Shown: positions 44,473 through 60,502 of the stretch, in pieces
Layout of the letters: every line of letters begins with the position of its first letter
Position numbering within the stretch: position 1 is the stretch's first letter
Assembly (NCBI RefSeq): GCF_014764385.1
Contig: NZ_CP061714.1
Location: 1,426,001 to 1,490,000 of the forward strand
From: Luteimonas sp. MC1825
Lineage (GTDB): Bacteria; Pseudomonadota; Gammaproteobacteria; Xanthomonadales; Xanthomonadaceae
DNA length: 64,000 nt
Direction of reading: 5' to 3'
The notes under the pieces: generated by a model
The model's database searches: none
What the model was told of the DNA's origin: nothing
What the model saw: the letters and a program-made list of their open reading frames with translations, nothing else
Made by a program: the position numbers and the translations under genes

Positions 44473-45816
44473 CTACGTGCGCCGCGCTCTGATCCGTGCC
44501 AGCTTCTCGCGCAGCTTGATCTCCAGGCCGCGCTCGACCGGGCGGTAGTACACGCGCTCGCCCATCGCATCGGGAAATCCGGTCTGGTCCGGGGCGATCC
44601 CGCCTTCCAGGGTGTGGTCGTACTGGTAGCCCTTGCCGTAGCCGAGCTGCTTCATGAGCCTGGTCGGTGCGTTGCGCAGGTGCATCGGCACGTCCGCGGT
44701 GCCGTGCGCCACCACGTCGCCGCGCGCTTCGCCGAAAGCGACATAGGCGGCGTTGGACTTGGCGGTGCTCGCCAGGTAGATCGCCACCTGCGCCAGCGCC
44801 AGGTCGCCCTCGGGGCTGCCGAGGCGGTCATGTGCATCCCAGGCTTCCAGCGCCATCGTCAGCGCGCGTGGATCGGCCAGGCCGATGTCCTCCACCGCCA
44901 TCCGCGTGAGGCGGCGCGCGAGATAACCGGGATCCGCGCCGCCATCGAGCATGCGCGCCAGCCAGTACAGCGCGGCGTCCGGGTTGGAGCTGCGCACCGA
45001 CTTGTGCAGCGCGGAGATCTGGTCGTAGAACTGTTCGCCGCCCTTGTCGAAGCGGCGGCTGCGGTCGGCCAATACCTGCGCCAGGGTGGCGTCGTTGATG
45101 GTGCCGCCCTCACCCGCCAGCTCGGCGGCGATTTCCAGCAGGGTGAGCGCGCGGCGCACGTCGCCGTCCGCCGCCGAAGCGATCATCGCCAGCTGCCCGT
45201 CGCCGATGGCGATGCCGCGTCCACCCAGTCCGCGCCGTAGGTCTTCGAGTGCGCGGCGCAGGGCGAGCACGATGTCGTCCGCCGACACCGCCTCGAGCAC
45301 GTGCACGCGGCAACGCGAGAGCAGCGCGGAGTTGAGTTCGAACGAGGGGTTCTCGGTGGTCGCGCCGACGAACACGATCGTGCCGCGTTCGATGTACGGC
45401 AGGAACGCATCCTGCTGCACCTTGTTGAAGCGGTGCACCTCATCGACGAACAGCACCGTGCGCCGCCCGCCGGCGAAGCGCTGCTCGGCCTCGGCCAGCA
45501 CCTTGCGCACCTCCGGCAGGCCCGAGAGCACCGCGGAAATCGCCTTGAACTCGGCATCGGCGTAGTCGGCGAGCAGCAGCGCGAGGGTGGTCTTGCCACA
45601 GCCGGGTGGGCCCCACAGCACCATCGAGTGCACGTTGCCGGCCTCGATCGCGCGGCGCAGTGCCGAGCCTTCCGCCAGCAGGCGGCGCTGACCGACCATC
45701 TCGTCGGGCGTGCGCGGGCGCATGCGCTCGGCCAGCGGGCGCATGGCAAGCGCATTCTCGTCTTCGGGCAGGAGGCCGGGCATGTCGGCGTCCGGGGCTG
45801 GCTTGCGGGGCAACAT
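44473..45816 (-). CDS. rarA: Replication-associated recombination protein A (RarA/MgsA)
   Basis: A 447-residue AAA+ ATPase related to clamp-loader subunits. N-terminal RPLAERMRPRTPDEMVGQ is the family hallmark. Walker A is GPPGCGKTTLA and Walker B LFVDEVHRF; the sensor segment is GATTENPSFELNSALLSR. The C-terminal tetramerisation domain has YWLARMLDGGADPGYLARRL. RarA acts at stalled forks. MLPRK (45816) is taken as the start; MPGLLP at 45783 is possible. TATCTT (45847-45842) is a candidate -10 element. In many gammaproteobacteria rarA follows lolA directly, but here an extra gene intervenes. Confidence 0.95.
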   Translation of the reverse strand: MLPRKPAPDADMPGLLPEDENALAMRPLAERMRPRTPDEMVGQRRLLAEGSALRRAIEAGNVHSMVLWGPPGCGKTTLALLLADYADAEFKAISAVLSGLPEVRKVLAEAEQRFAGGRRTVLFVDEVHRFNKVQQDAFLPYIERGTIVFVGATTENPSFELNSALLSRCRVHVLEAVSADDIVLALRRALEDLRRGLGGRGIAIGDGQLAMIASAADGDVRRALTLLEIAAELAGEGGTINDATLAQVLADRSRRFDKGGEQFYDQISALHKSVRSSNPDAALYWLARMLDGGADPGYLARRLTRMAVEDIGLADPRALTMALEAWDAHDRLGSPEGDLALAQVAIYLASTAKSNAAYVAFGEARGDVVAHGTADVPMHLRNAPTRLMKQLGYGKGYQYDHTLEGGIAPDQTGFPDAMGERVYYRPVERGLEIKLREKLARIRARRT

Positions 45817-45883
45817 CGCATCCGGGTGTGGACCGGACGACAAGATAGCAAGTGGTGCGCCGTGAACGCGTACCGGGGCGGCC

Positions 45884-46615
45884 TCAGTAGCTCGCGACGG
45901 GTGCCGTCGGGTCGACGCTGATGTTGGCGCCCAGCTCCTGCCGCACGCGCAGCCAGGTCGCATCGCGGCGGTCGTAGACGGCCTCGACGTGCGCGCTGGT
46001 GTTGCCACCGGTGCCGAAATCGGCAACACCGGTGGCATCGATGCGCACGAACCGCGCGCCGGTTTCCACGCTGTTGATCGCGTCGAACTGCAGGTAGACG
46101 CGACCCGCGCCCGGCAGCTGCTCGAGCTCGGTGGCGAGACGGTCTTCGAGCTCCGATATCAGCAGCGCGTCGTTGGGGACCTCGCGCTCGCCGTCGCCAC
46201 CCAGTTGCACGTCGGGCCAGCCGGCGCTGGCGAACATGGTGTCGTAACGGGTGCGGTACTGGAATGCGAGCCAGTCGCCGTCGGTGGCCATGCCGTCGCC
46301 CGCGGCGCCCGCGCCGATGCGCACCCGGCCACTGCCGCTGACCACATGGTCGCGGGCACTCTCGACGGCGACCTGCGCGCTGTCTAGGCGCACGTCGACC
46401 ATGGCGTCCCCGAATTCCGCACCGAGTGCGCCGACCAGCACGGCGGCCACCGCGTTGCGGACGTCATCCCCAGCCGGCTGCGGCGCCATGCCGACAGCCT
46501 CCCCTACCGCGGCCTGGGGTGGATCGCCGGGCTGCGCGGACACACCCGCACCGGGCAGGCCCAGGCTCAGCACCAACAGGAAGGAACGGAAAGGCGTGGG
46601 GCGCGACAGCGGCAT
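45884..46615 (-). CDS. Unrecognised secreted protein between lolA and rarA
   Basis: About 243 residues with a signal peptide (FRSFLLVLSLGLPGAGVSAQ). The mature part is acidic and Gly/Ala/Val-rich. Alternating segments (VDVRLDSAQVAVESARDHV, GRVYLQFDAINSVETG) suggest a beta-rich periplasmic or surface domain, and no cysteine is seen in the mature chain. It ends DPTAPVASY. I recognise no family. MPLSRP at 46615 is the likely start since it directly precedes the signal peptide. It interrupts the usual lolA-rarA adjacency in the same orientation. Confidence 0.65.
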   Translation of the reverse strand: MPLSRPTPFRSFLLVLSLGLPGAGVSAQPGDPPQAAVGEAVGMAPQPAGDDVRNAVAAVLVGALGAEFGDAMVDVRLDSAQVAVESARDHVVSGSGRVRIGAGAAGDGMATDGDWLAFQYRTRYDTMFASAGWPDVQLGGDGEREVPNDALLISELEDRLATELEQLPGAGRVYLQFDAINSVETGARFVRIDATGVADFGTGGNTSAHVEAVYDRRDATWLRVRQELGANISVDPTAPVASY

Positions 46616-46731
46616 GCGATACGTGCGGGAACTCGACGGCGACACTGTCCTCAACGCAGGAACGGCGCCACGGGGGCCACCCGTGACGCCGTCCTGGTCG
46701 TTCCGCCGCCGGCGGAGCCATGTCGCGGGCT

Positions 46732-47355
46732 TCAGCCCTCGCCGATCACGTCAACGCCCGGGCCCGGGGTGTACTTGAACGTGCCCGCGCCGAAGCGGGG
46801 ATTGCGCTTCCAGCCGCTGAATGCGATCTCGGTGCGCTGGCCAAGCGAGTCGACCACCTCCATGCGCACCAGGCCCGCAGCCGAGAAGCCAAGCCGTGCG
46901 CTGGCAAAGCCCGCTTCGTCCTTTTTGGGCGTCAGCAGCAGCCACGACAGGCCGTCGGCCTCGCCGGCCTCGCGGACGTTGTAGTCGCGATCGAGGCGCG
47001 ACGGATCGATCAGCGCCGCCAGCGGGCTGTCCTGCTCGCCCGCACCCTGGTCACGCACCGTCACCTGCTCCAGGTCGGGGTCATGGATCCAGACCTTGCT
47101 GCCGTCGGCGACGATCAGCTGCGCGTACGGCTTGACGTATTCCCAGCGGAACAGGCGCGGCGCGGACATCGCGACGCGGCCGCTGGATGTCTCCTTGATG
47201 CGGCCATCGGCATCGAATGCCTTCTGCACGAACTGGCCGTCGAGGCCCTTGAGTCCGCGGGTGAAGCCATCGAGGTTGTCGCGCGCACCGGCGAACGCGG
47301 TGCCGGTGGCAAGCAGCGCGGCCAGCGCGACCAGCCAGAAACGGGAACGGATCAT
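46732..47355 (-). CDS. lolA: Outer-membrane lipoprotein carrier protein LolA
   Basis: A 207-residue periplasmic protein with a signal peptide cleaved after about residue 23 (TGTAFA-GA). The LolA pattern follows: LKGLDGQFVQKAFD near the start, APRLFRWEYVKPYAQLIVADG with the conserved RWEY, VWIHDPDLEQVTVR and a terminal FSGWKRNP. LolA carries lipoproteins from LolCDE to LolB. Order ftsK-lolA on the same strand is as in E. coli. Confidence 0.96.
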   Translation of the reverse strand: MIRSRFWLVALAALLATGTAFAGARDNLDGFTRGLKGLDGQFVQKAFDADGRIKETSSGRVAMSAPRLFRWEYVKPYAQLIVADGSKVWIHDPDLEQVTVRDQGAGEQDSPLAALIDPSRLDRDYNVREAGEADGLSWLLLTPKKDEAGFASARLGFSAAGLVRMEVVDSLGQRTEIAFSGWKRNPRFGAGTFKYTPGPGVDVIGEG

Positions 47356-47449
47356 GTGGCGGGCTCCATGGGAAAGATGCGCTGCGAGTGTGCGGCGGCA
47401 TCGCTGAATGCGGGCTCACGCGGGCGCACCGGCATGGCTGCAGCCGCCG

Positions 47450-49816
<2,367 letters not shown>

Positions 49817-49833
49817 GTGTGATCAGACCTTAA

Positions 49834-49856
49834 GATTATCCCGCAATGGGATGATT
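49834..49856. promoter_or_regulatory. Imperfect dyad and AT-rich patch in the ftsK-ald gap
   Basis: GATTATCCC-GCAAT-GGGATGATT is a near-perfect inverted repeat (7 of 9 pairs) within the 56-base gap upstream of ftsK. On the minus strand the same patch contains GATAAT, a good -10 element for ftsK, about 16 bases before its start. Confidence 0.35.
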
Positions 49857-49872
49857 CTACTCACCATTTGCC

Positions 49873-52060
<2,188 letters not shown>

Positions 52061-52098
52061 GCCGCGGCGCGCGACGGTGGGGGCCGGCTGAGCCGCGC

Positions 52099-53241
52099 AT
52101 GGCGGTCGCCCGCACCCATGCGTCGCTCTTCGAGGTCCCGGCCGCGGCCTGGGATGCGCTGCACGATGGCGGCAACCCGTTTGTCGCGCATGCGTTCCTC
52201 GCCGGTTTGGAATCCAGCGGCTGCCTGCGCGAAGGCTGGGGTTGGACACCGCGGCACATCGCCCTGTGGGACGGCGATGTGCTGGTGGCGGCCGCGCCCG
52301 GCTACCTGAAGGACAACTCGCACGGCGAGTTCGTGTTCGACCACGCCTGGGCGAATGCGTACGCGCGCCACGGCCTCGACTATTACCCGAAGTGGCTGGG
52401 CGCCGTGCCCTACTCGCCCGTGACCGGGCCGCGCCTGCTCGCGCGCAGCGACGCCGCGCGCGCCGCGCTGGTCGCCGCGATCACGGCCGACGCGCGCGCA
52501 GGCGGACGTTCTTCGGCGCACGTGAATTTCCACGAGGCGGCGGAAGACGCGGCATTCGATTCCACCTGGCTGCAGCGCCTCGACGTGCAGTACCACTGGC
52601 GCAACGACGCGGGCTGGCGTGATTTCAACGACTTCCTTGCGGCGATGGACCACAAGCATCGCAAGAACATCCGCCAGGAGCGCGCGCGCGTGGAGCGCGC
52701 CGGCGTGCGCTTCCGCGTACTGCACGGCGATGAGGCGAGCGATGCCGACCTCGACGCCATGCACGGCTTCTACCTGCAGACGTTCGCCGACTACGGCAAC
52801 GCCCCCGCGCTGACCCCTGCCTTCCTGCGCCACCTGGCCAGGCGCATGCCGCGCGCGCTGGTGCTGGTGCTGGCCGATCTCGACGGTGCGCCCGTCGCGG
52901 GCGCGCTGTGCCTGCGCGGCCGCGACACGCTGTACGGTCGCTACTGGGGTGCCACGCGCGAGTTGCCGGGGCTGCATTTCGAGGCCTGCTACTACCAGGG
53001 CATCGCCTATTGCCTGCGCGAGGGCCTGGCCCGCTTCGAGCCCGGCGCGCAGGGCGTGCACAAGATCGCGCGCGGCTTCCTGCCAACCCTGGTGCGCAGC
53101 CACCACTGGATCGCCGAGCCGGTGTTCCGCGAGGCGCTGGCGCCCTGGTGCGCGGAGGAGCGCGATGTCGTGCATGCCCAGGCCCACGCGCTGCTGCAAC
53201 GCTCGCCGTTCCGGAGCGATCCGCCGGGCGGTGCGTCGTGA
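52099..53241 (+). CDS. GNAT-fold DUF482 (peptidogalycan/FemAB-like) protein
   Basis: A 380-residue cytosolic protein of the DUF482 family. Recognisable segments are NPFVAHAFLAGLESSG near the N terminus, YFPKWLG-like YYPKWLGAVPYSPVTGPR, DHKHRKNIRQERARV and FEACYYQGIAYCLREGL. The acetyltransferase-like fold suggests transfer of an acyl or aminoacyl group, but no substrate is known. It lies directly before aat, whose GTG start overlaps its stop, and Aat has a related FemAB-type GNAT fold. The pair may be functionally linked (inference). Confidence 0.85.
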   Translation: MAVARTHASLFEVPAAAWDALHDGGNPFVAHAFLAGLESSGCLREGWGWTPRHIALWDGDVLVAAAPGYLKDNSHGEFVFDHAWANAYARHGLDYYPKWLGAVPYSPVTGPRLLARSDAARAALVAAITADARAGGRSSAHVNFHEAAEDAAFDSTWLQRLDVQYHWRNDAGWRDFNDFLAAMDHKHRKNIRQERARVERAGVRFRVLHGDEASDADLDAMHGFYLQTFADYGNAPALTPAFLRHLARRMPRALVLVLADLDGAPVAGALCLRGRDTLYGRYWGATRELPGLHFEACYYQGIAYCLREGLARFEPGAQGVHKIARGFLPTLVRSHHWIAEPVFREALAPWCAEERDVVHAQAHALLQRSPFRSDPPGGAS

Positions 53242-54029
53242 GCCTGTCGCTGCCGCGGCTTGGCGCACGCGCCGATGCGCCATTCCCGGAACCGGGCAGC
53301 GCGCTGCGCGAGCCGGATGGCCTGCTCGCCTTCGGCGGCGACCTCTCGACGACGCGCTTGGCCAATGCCTATCGCCGCGGCATCTTCCCCTGGTACTCGG
53401 AAGGGCAGCCGATCCTCTGGTGGTCGCCGGATCCGCGCATGGTGTTCCGTACCGATGGCGTGCACCTGGCATCGCGCTTCCGCCGCAGCCTCAGGCATTC
53501 GCCCTGGCACGTTCGCGCGGATACCGCGTTCGACGCCGTGGTGGCGGCCTGCGCCGACGTGCCACGGCACGGCCAGCGCGGCACCTGGATCGACGCCGAC
53601 ATGCGCGCCGCCTACGGCCAGCTCCACCGTGCGGGCCTGGCGCACAGCATCGAGGTCGTCGACGCGGACGACCGCCTGGTCGGCGGCATGTACGGCGTCG
53701 CCATCGGCGCGATGTTCTTCGGCGAGAGCATGTTCAGTGCGGCCAGTGGCGGGTCCAAGCTGGCGCTCGCGGCGCTCGCCCTGCGCTTGCGCGAATGGGG
53801 CTGGCCGCTGATCGACGCGCAGGTCGACAACGCGCACCTGCGGCGCATGGGCGCGGAGACGTGGCCACGGGTGCGGTTCCTTGGCGAGGTGCGGCGCCTG
53901 GTGGCATATCCGGGTCGGGACGGGGCGTGGACCGATGCGTTCGGCGAGCTGCCGGCAACGGCGCTGGCGGCACCCCCGGACACGGCGCGATCGACCACCC
54001 GCGACGCCCTGCCGGTGGGTTCCGGTTAA
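53238..54029 (+). CDS. aat: Leucyl/phenylalanyl-tRNA-protein transferase Aat
   Basis: A 263-residue enzyme that adds Leu or Phe to proteins with N-terminal Arg or Lys, marking them for ClpS-ClpAP. Conserved motifs are [35 protein letters not shown] in pieces, GTWIDADM and [18 protein letters not shown] at 53238 overlaps the upstream stop (GTGA) and fits the family N terminus. The C-terminal ~30 residues exceed the usual length and look disordered. clpA and clpS, the downstream partners of the N-degron pathway, are encoded within 3.2 kb. Confidence 0.95.
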   Translation: MSLSLPRLGARADAPFPEPGSALREPDGLLAFGGDLSTTRLANAYRRGIFPWYSEGQPILWWSPDPRMVFRTDGVHLASRFRRSLRHSPWHVRADTAFDAVVAACADVPRHGQRGTWIDADMRAAYGQLHRAGLAHSIEVVDADDRLVGGMYGVAIGAMFFGESMFSAASGGSKLALAALALRLREWGWPLIDAQVDNAHLRRMGAETWPRVRFLGEVRRLVAYPGRDGAWTDAFGELPATALAAPPDTARSTTRDALPVGSG

Positions 54030-54037
54030 CGGAAATT

Positions 54038-54066
54038 TTGCGCTTGGACGCCATTCGTGGCAGAAT
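54038..54066 (+). promoter_or_regulatory. Promoter of infA
   Basis: TTGCGC (54038-54043) and CAGAAT (54061-54066) are 17 bases apart, giving a transcript start about 45 bases before the infA ATG. Confidence 0.5.
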
Positions 54067-54117
54067 CCCCTCTTTCGGGCGTCCAGCCCGAGCTCCTTGC
54101 ATGGTCAAACAGGACGC

Positions 54118-54336
54118 ATGGCAAAAGACGACGTCATAGAATTCGAAGGTTCGGTCTCCGAGACCCTCCCGAACACCATGTTCCGGGTGCGGCTTGAGAA
54201 CGGCCACGAGGTCATCGCACACATTTCCGGGCGCATGCGCAAGAACTACATCCGCATCCTCACCGGCGATCGAGTCAAGATCGAGATGACCCCGTACGAC
54301 CTCACCAAGGGTCGCATCACCTATCGCATGAAGTAA
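54118..54336 (+). CDS. infA: Translation initiation factor IF-1
   Basis: A 72-residue S1/OB-fold protein with the exact family length. The pattern [36 protein letters not shown] and [20 protein letters not shown] (in pieces) is that of InfA. IF-1 binds the ribosomal A site during initiation. Gene order aat-infA-(clpA) is the conserved gammaproteobacterial one. It has its own promoter and a strong terminator. Confidence 0.98.
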   Translation: MAKDDVIEFEGSVSETLPNTMFRVRLENGHEVIAHISGRMRKNYIRILTGDRVKIEMTPYDLTKGRITYRMK

Positions 54337-54363
54337 GCCGCCGCGCCCCTGCCGGCGCGAGAC

Positions 54364-54394
54364 GAATAAAGGCGGCCATTGGCCGCCTTTATTC
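54364..54394. terminator. Bidirectional intrinsic terminator between infA and clpA
   Basis: GAATAAAGGCGGCC (54364-54377), loop ATT, GGCCGCCTTTATTC (54381-54394): perfect 14-base arms with A/T-rich ends on both sides. It lies between the convergent infA and clpA genes and can serve both. Confidence 0.92.
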
Positions 54395-54422
54395 ATTCCA
54401 ACGCGCCGCAGGCAGCCGACGC

Positions 54423-56717
<2,295 letters not shown>

Positions 56718-56794
56718 GGGGCGTGCGCCTCCTGGAATCACTAACCATCCAGATGGGGGTGCCGATGCGGCTTTTCCATCCGGAGATGACCCTC

Positions 56795-56823
56795 TTGTAG
56801 GCCTTTGCCAGCGTCGAGCGCAA
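56795..56823 (-). promoter_or_regulatory. Candidate clpA promoter
   Basis: On the minus strand TTGCGC (56823-56818) and CTACAA (56800-56795) are 17 bases apart in the 179-base clpS-clpA gap. The start would be about 70 bases before clpA. Confidence 0.4.
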
Positions 56824-56896
56824 GGGCCGGCGGTGGGCCCCAGTATCCCGCCAGCGGATGTCACGACAGGGTGCAGGAGCACACCCGCCGGGCCAC

Positions 56897-57217
56897 TCAG
56901 GCCGGCTCCATCGTCGCCAGCAGGGGATGCTGGTTCAGGCGCGCATAGTCGTTGACCTGGGCGACCTTGGATTCCGCCACGTCGCGGATGAACACACCGC
57001 ACACGCCGCGGCCACGGGTATGCACGTGGAGCATCACCTGGGTGGCGCGCTCGATGTCCAGGCTGAAGAAACGCACGAGCACCTCGACCACGAAGTCCAT
57101 CGGCGTGTAGTCATCGTTCAGCAACAGCACGGAGTACAGCGGCGGTCGCGCCAGTTCGGGGCGGGCGGGTTCGACGACGACGCCGTGGTCGCGTTCGTGT
57201 TCTGTCTTGCGGCTCAT
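56897..57217 (-). CDS. clpS: Clp protease adaptor ClpS
   Basis: A 106-residue adaptor that recognises N-degrons and delivers them to ClpA. The substrate pocket region [16 protein letters not shown] and the His in [15 protein letters not shown] are conserved. The N-terminal extension ([12 protein letters not shown]) is flexible, as in the family. An ATG three codons upstream (57226) overlaps the TATAAT at 57225-57230, so MSRK at 57217 is preferred. With aat and clpA nearby, most of the Leu/N-degron route is encoded in 5 kb. Confidence 0.95.
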   Translation of the reverse strand: MSRKTEHERDHGVVVEPARPELARPPLYSVLLLNDDYTPMDFVVEVLVRFFSLDIERATQVMLHVHTRGRGVCGVFIRDVAESKVAQVNDYARLNQHPLLATMEPA

Positions 57218-57224
57218 GGCGGCC

Positions 57225-57230
57225 ATTATA
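57225..57230 (-). promoter_or_regulatory. Perfect TATAAT -10 element of clpS
   Basis: On the minus strand TATAAT is followed after 7 bases by the ATG at 57217, placing the transcription start on the start codon. No ribosome-binding site can fit, so the mRNA is predicted to be leaderless. A clear -35 is lacking. Confidence 0.55.
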
Positions 57231-57383
57231 CGGAGCCGGCGGTGGACGCCCATGCGCAACTGGGACGAAAATGCCACAACCTCCGCACCGCGAGCGCCCG
57301 ATGCGCAACACCACCGCCAGGCAGCACGCAGGCGCCGGCACGAGCAGCATGCCCGTCCACGGGCGTGCCGTGGCGCACGCGGC

Positions 57384-57866
57384 ATGACCTATCGCCAGGG
57401 GCGGTTCTGGCAACCGGATGTCACTGTGGCGACGGTGGTGCTCGACCGTGGGCGCCTGCTCTGCGTCGAGGAACATGCCGGCGGCGCGCTGGTGCTCAAC
57501 CAGCCGGCGGGCCACCTGGAACCCGATGAGAGCCTGCTCGACGCCGCGGTGCGCGAGACCCTCGAGGAAACCGGCTGGACGGTCGAGTTGGACGCCTTCA
57601 TCGGCGCCTACCAGTGGACGTCACCGGTGCTGGCGGACGGCAGCGGTGGCCGCCACTACCTGCGCTTCGCGTTCGCCGCGCGGCCGGTCACGCACGACCC
57701 CGCACGGCGGCTGGACGACGGGATCGAACGGGCGGTGTGGCTGGCACCATCCGAACTCCAGGCCGCGTCGCCGCGGCACCGCAGCCCGCTCGTGTGGCAG
57801 GTGGTCGAGGACTTCCTGGGTGGCCAGCGCCATCCGCTCTCGCTGCTGCGCGCGCTGCAGGGATGA
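57384..57866 (+). CDS. Nudix hydrolase (NudJ-like)
   Basis: A 160-residue Nudix protein. The box [23 protein letters not shown] fits G-x5-E-x7-REU-x-EE-x-G-U fully. N-terminal [19 protein letters not shown] and QPAGHLE resemble E. coli NudJ, a phosphatase for HMP-PP and nucleoside diphosphates, which also lies upstream of mnmA. ATG at 57384 is chosen because residues before it lack similarity. The mnmA ATG overlaps the stop (ATGA). Confidence 0.9.
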   Translation: MTYRQGRFWQPDVTVATVVLDRGRLLCVEEHAGGALVLNQPAGHLEPDESLLDAAVRETLEETGWTVELDAFIGAYQWTSPVLADGSGGRHYLRFAFAARPVTHDPARRLDDGIERAVWLAPSELQAASPRHRSPLVWQVVEDFLGGQRHPLSLLRALQG

Positions 57867-58975
57867 GGCCGCCGGAGGTCATCGTCGGCATGTCCGGCGG
57901 GGTGGATTCTTCGGTCGCGGCGCTGCTTTTTCGTGACGCCGGCGCAGCCGTCGATGGCCTGTTCATGGATAACTGGGCCGACGACGGCAGCGGCGACTGC
58001 CGCGCCGAGGACGACCGCCGCGACGCCGTCGCGGTGTGTGGCCGGCTCGGCATCCGCATCCATTTCCGCGATTTCTCCGGCGAGTACTGGACGGGCGTGT
58101 TCGAGCATTTCCTGGCCGAGTACGCGCGCGGGCGCACGCCCAACCCGGACATCCTCTGCAACCGCGAGATCAAGTTCCGCCATTTCCTGGATGCCGCCGT
58201 CGCGCTCGGTGCCGGGCGCATCGCCACCGGCCACTACGCGCGCATCGACCGCGCCGGCGGCCAGTGGCGCCTGCTGCGCGCCGCCGATCGCGGCAAGGAC
58301 CAGAGCTACTTCCTGCACCAGCTCGGCCAGGCGCAGCTCGCGGCCACGCTGTTCCCGCTCGGCGACCTGCACAAGGACGCGGTGCGTGCCCTCGCCCGCT
58401 CGGCCGGGCTGCCGACGGCGGAAAAGAAGGACTCGACCGGGATCTGCTTCGTCGGCGAGCGCGATTTCCGCACCTTCCTCGCGCGCTACCTGCCCGCCCA
58501 ACCCGGCGAAATCCGTACGCCGGATGGCCGCCGCGTCGGCACGCATGCCGGCGTGTTCTACTTCACCATCGGCCAGCGCGAAGGCCTGAACATCGGCGGC
58601 CAGCGCGGATTCGCCGACAGCCCGTGGTACGTGGTCGGCAAGGATGTCGCCAGCAACGTGCTCACGGTCGACCAGGGGCACGACAGCCCGCACCTGATGT
58701 CCGGCACGCTGTGGACCGAACACGCACACTGGATCGCCGGCGCACCGCCGGCGACACGGTTCGCCTGCACGGCGCAGACGCGCTACCGCCAGAACGAGGA
58801 GCCATGCGAAGTGTTTGTTGACGATACCGGGAGCCTGCGGGTTGCCTTCGATCGCGCTCAGCGCGCGGTCACGCCGGGCCAGTCCCTGGTGCTCTACAGC
58901 GGCGACGCCTGCCTGGGGGGCGCGGTGATCGCGACCACCGACGCTCCGCTCGCGCGCTCCGCGGTGCCGGCATGA
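57863..58975 (+). CDS. mnmA: tRNA 2-thiouridylase MnmA
   Basis: A 370-residue enzyme that thiolates U34 of tRNA-Lys, -Glu and -Gln. The PP-loop GMSGGVDSS occupies residues 9-17. The catalytic cysteines are Cys99 (ILCNREIKF) and Cys195 (TGICFVGER). GHYARI and the C-terminal beta-barrel region ([10 protein letters not shown]) are typical. It acts on tRNA-Glu such as that encoded at 17259. It is coupled at both ends by ATGA overlaps with the Nudix gene and hflD. Confidence 0.97.
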   Translation: MRPPEVIVGMSGGVDSSVAALLFRDAGAAVDGLFMDNWADDGSGDCRAEDDRRDAVAVCGRLGIRIHFRDFSGEYWTGVFEHFLAEYARGRTPNPDILCNREIKFRHFLDAAVALGAGRIATGHYARIDRAGGQWRLLRAADRGKDQSYFLHQLGQAQLAATLFPLGDLHKDAVRALARSAGLPTAEKKDSTGICFVGERDFRTFLARYLPAQPGEIRTPDGRRVGTHAGVFYFTIGQREGLNIGGQRGFADSPWYVVGKDVASNVLTVDQGHDSPHLMSGTLWTEHAHWIAGAPPATRFACTAQTRYRQNEEPCEVFVDDTGSLRVAFDRAQRAVTPGQSLVLYSGDACLGGAVIATTDAPLARSAVPA

Positions 58976-59580
58976 GCATGCACGACCGCGTGCTGGCACT
59001 CGCCGGCCTGGCACAGGCGCTGCGCCAGGTGCGCCGCATCGCCGATACCGGCCAGGCCGAAGGCGCGGTGCTGCAGACCGCGCTCGACAGCGTGTTCCGC
59101 ATCGACGCCGAATCCACCGCCGATGTCTACGGCGGCGTGGCCGCGGTACGTCCCGGCCTTGCACTGCTGCGCGACTACCTCACCAACCGCGGCCAGGATC
59201 CGCTGCTGCCCAAGCTGGCGTTGGCGGTCACCCAGCTGGAGCGCCGTTTCGTGCAGGACGACCAGATGGGTGAGCGCGTGCATGCCGGCATCCTCGCCGC
59301 GCGCGCCGACGCCGAGCGGCTGGGCAGCAGCACACACCCCGAGGTGCTGGGCAGCCTGGGCACGCTGTACGCCGACACCGTCAGCCACCTGCGCCCGCGC
59401 GTGCTGGTGCAGGGCAACCCCCACTACCTGGGGCAGGCCGCCGTGGTGGCGGAAATCCGCGCGGTGCTGCTGTCGGCGCTGCGTTCGGCGGTGCTGTGGC
59501 GGCAGGCCGGCGGGAGCCCCTGGGACCTCCTGTTCCAGCGCAGTGCGATGGGCCGGGCGGTCGAGGACCTGCTGGGCTGA
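58972..59580 (+). CDS. hflD: High frequency lysogenisation protein HflD homologue
   Basis: A 202-residue all-helical protein, starting [23 protein letters not shown]. Conserved segments include [15 protein letters not shown] and [13 protein letters not shown], and a C-terminal [20 protein letters not shown]. In E. coli HflD (YcfC) binds phage lambda CII at the membrane; its bacterial role is not established. The nudix-mnmA-hflD order matches nudJ-mnmA-hflD in E. coli. Confidence 0.92.
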   Translation: MSMHDRVLALAGLAQALRQVRRIADTGQAEGAVLQTALDSVFRIDAESTADVYGGVAAVRPGLALLRDYLTNRGQDPLLPKLALAVTQLERRFVQDDQMGERVHAGILAARADAERLGSSTHPEVLGSLGTLYADTVSHLRPRVLVQGNPHYLGQAAVVAEIRAVLLSALRSAVLWRQAGGSPWDLLFQRSAMGRAVEDLLG

Positions 59581-59601
59581 CGAGCGCACCGGCGCACGCC
59601 G

Positions 59602-59623
59602 CGGCCACCCCATGTGGTGGCCG
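59602..59623 (+). terminator. Hairpin after hflD, possible terminator
   Basis: CGGCCACC-CCATGT-GGTGGCCG forms an 8-base-pair GC-rich stem 22 bases after the hflD stop. It is followed by TTGCC rather than a T-run, so a role as terminator is uncertain. The rest of the 142-base gap shows nothing recognisable. Confidence 0.35.
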
Positions 59624-59722
59624 TTGCCGCGGGCCGGCCGCGTATCCAGCTAGGCACAGGCGACGCCCGCACGGGGGGGCATGGGCTGCCGGCCTGCATT
59701 CCCGCACACCGGGAGATCGCTC

Positions 59723-60502
59723 GTGGCCGACAGATCGAACACCGACGGACCCGGCGAGTCCACGCCGCCTCCGGATGCCACGCCGCCACGGCAGGCGATC
59801 TTCAGGCTGCTGCGCCGGCTGTTCCTCTACCACGCCGCCATGGCGGCGACGCTGGCGATCCTGCTCGCGCTGTTCCCGACCACGCCGGAGCACCTTCCGA
59901 TCGGGGGCGTCAGGGAACTGGCCAGCGGTGTCGACCTGGCGGTCGGCCGGGTGGACCATCCGGCGCCGACCACCGGAACCGCCTTCAGCGGGCACGCGCC
60001 GCCACCGCCCCCCGACCTCGACCGCCTCGGCTATGCGCGGCGACTCGCCGTTGCACTGGTCGGGACCTGGCTGCTGATGCTGCCGGTGTCGTGGGTGCAA
60101 AAGGGCGTCCACCGCGGCAGCGACTACGATCATTCCCTCGACGAAACCACCCTGATCCTGCCCGGCGTGGTCGCGGCGATCGTGCTGGTCGTCCAGTACA
60201 GCCTGGCGCTGGCGTTCGCGCTGGCCGGCATCGTCGCCGGCGTGCAGTTCCGACGGGCACTCCAGGACACCTTCGACGCACTGTTCATCCTGGTGGCGAT
60301 CGGCTGCGGCATCGCCGCCGGGGTCGGCGCGCTGGAGGTGGCCGCGGTGATGACGGTGTTCTTCTGCTACGCGACCCTGTACGTCTGCCGGTTCGGGGAC
60401 GGCTTCGAATCCGACTACGTGGCCGAGCGCAAGGAAAAGAAGCGCCAGCTCAAGGCGGAGCATGAGGACCAGGGAGGAGGATCACGCAAGGATCCGTCGT
60501 GA
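59723..60502 (+). CDS. DUF4956 family membrane protein
   Basis: About 259 residues. A 30-residue polar, Pro-rich N terminus is followed by a helix (about 45-60), a periplasmic loop of about 60 residues, and then three or more helices. The conserved DUF4956 core FRRALQDTFDALFILVAIGCG is at about residues 178-198. The C terminus is highly charged (ERKEKKRQLKAEHEDQ). GTG at 59723 with GGGAGA at ideal spacing is preferred over ATG at 59681. DUF4956 proteins often lie beside VTC-type polyphosphate polymerase or CotH genes, and here the next gene, overlapping by 4 bases, is CotH-like. The reaction is unknown. Confidence 0.75.
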   Translation: MADRSNTDGPGESTPPPDATPPRQAIFRLLRRLFLYHAAMAATLAILLALFPTTPEHLPIGGVRELASGVDLAVGRVDHPAPTTGTAFSGHAPPPPPDLDRLGYARRLAVALVGTWLLMLPVSWVQKGVHRGSDYDHSLDETTLILPGVVAAIVLVVQYSLALAFALAGIVAGVQFRRALQDTFDALFILVAIGCGIAAGVGALEVAAVMTVFFCYATLYVCRFGDGFESDYVAERKEKKRQLKAEHEDQGGGSRKDPS

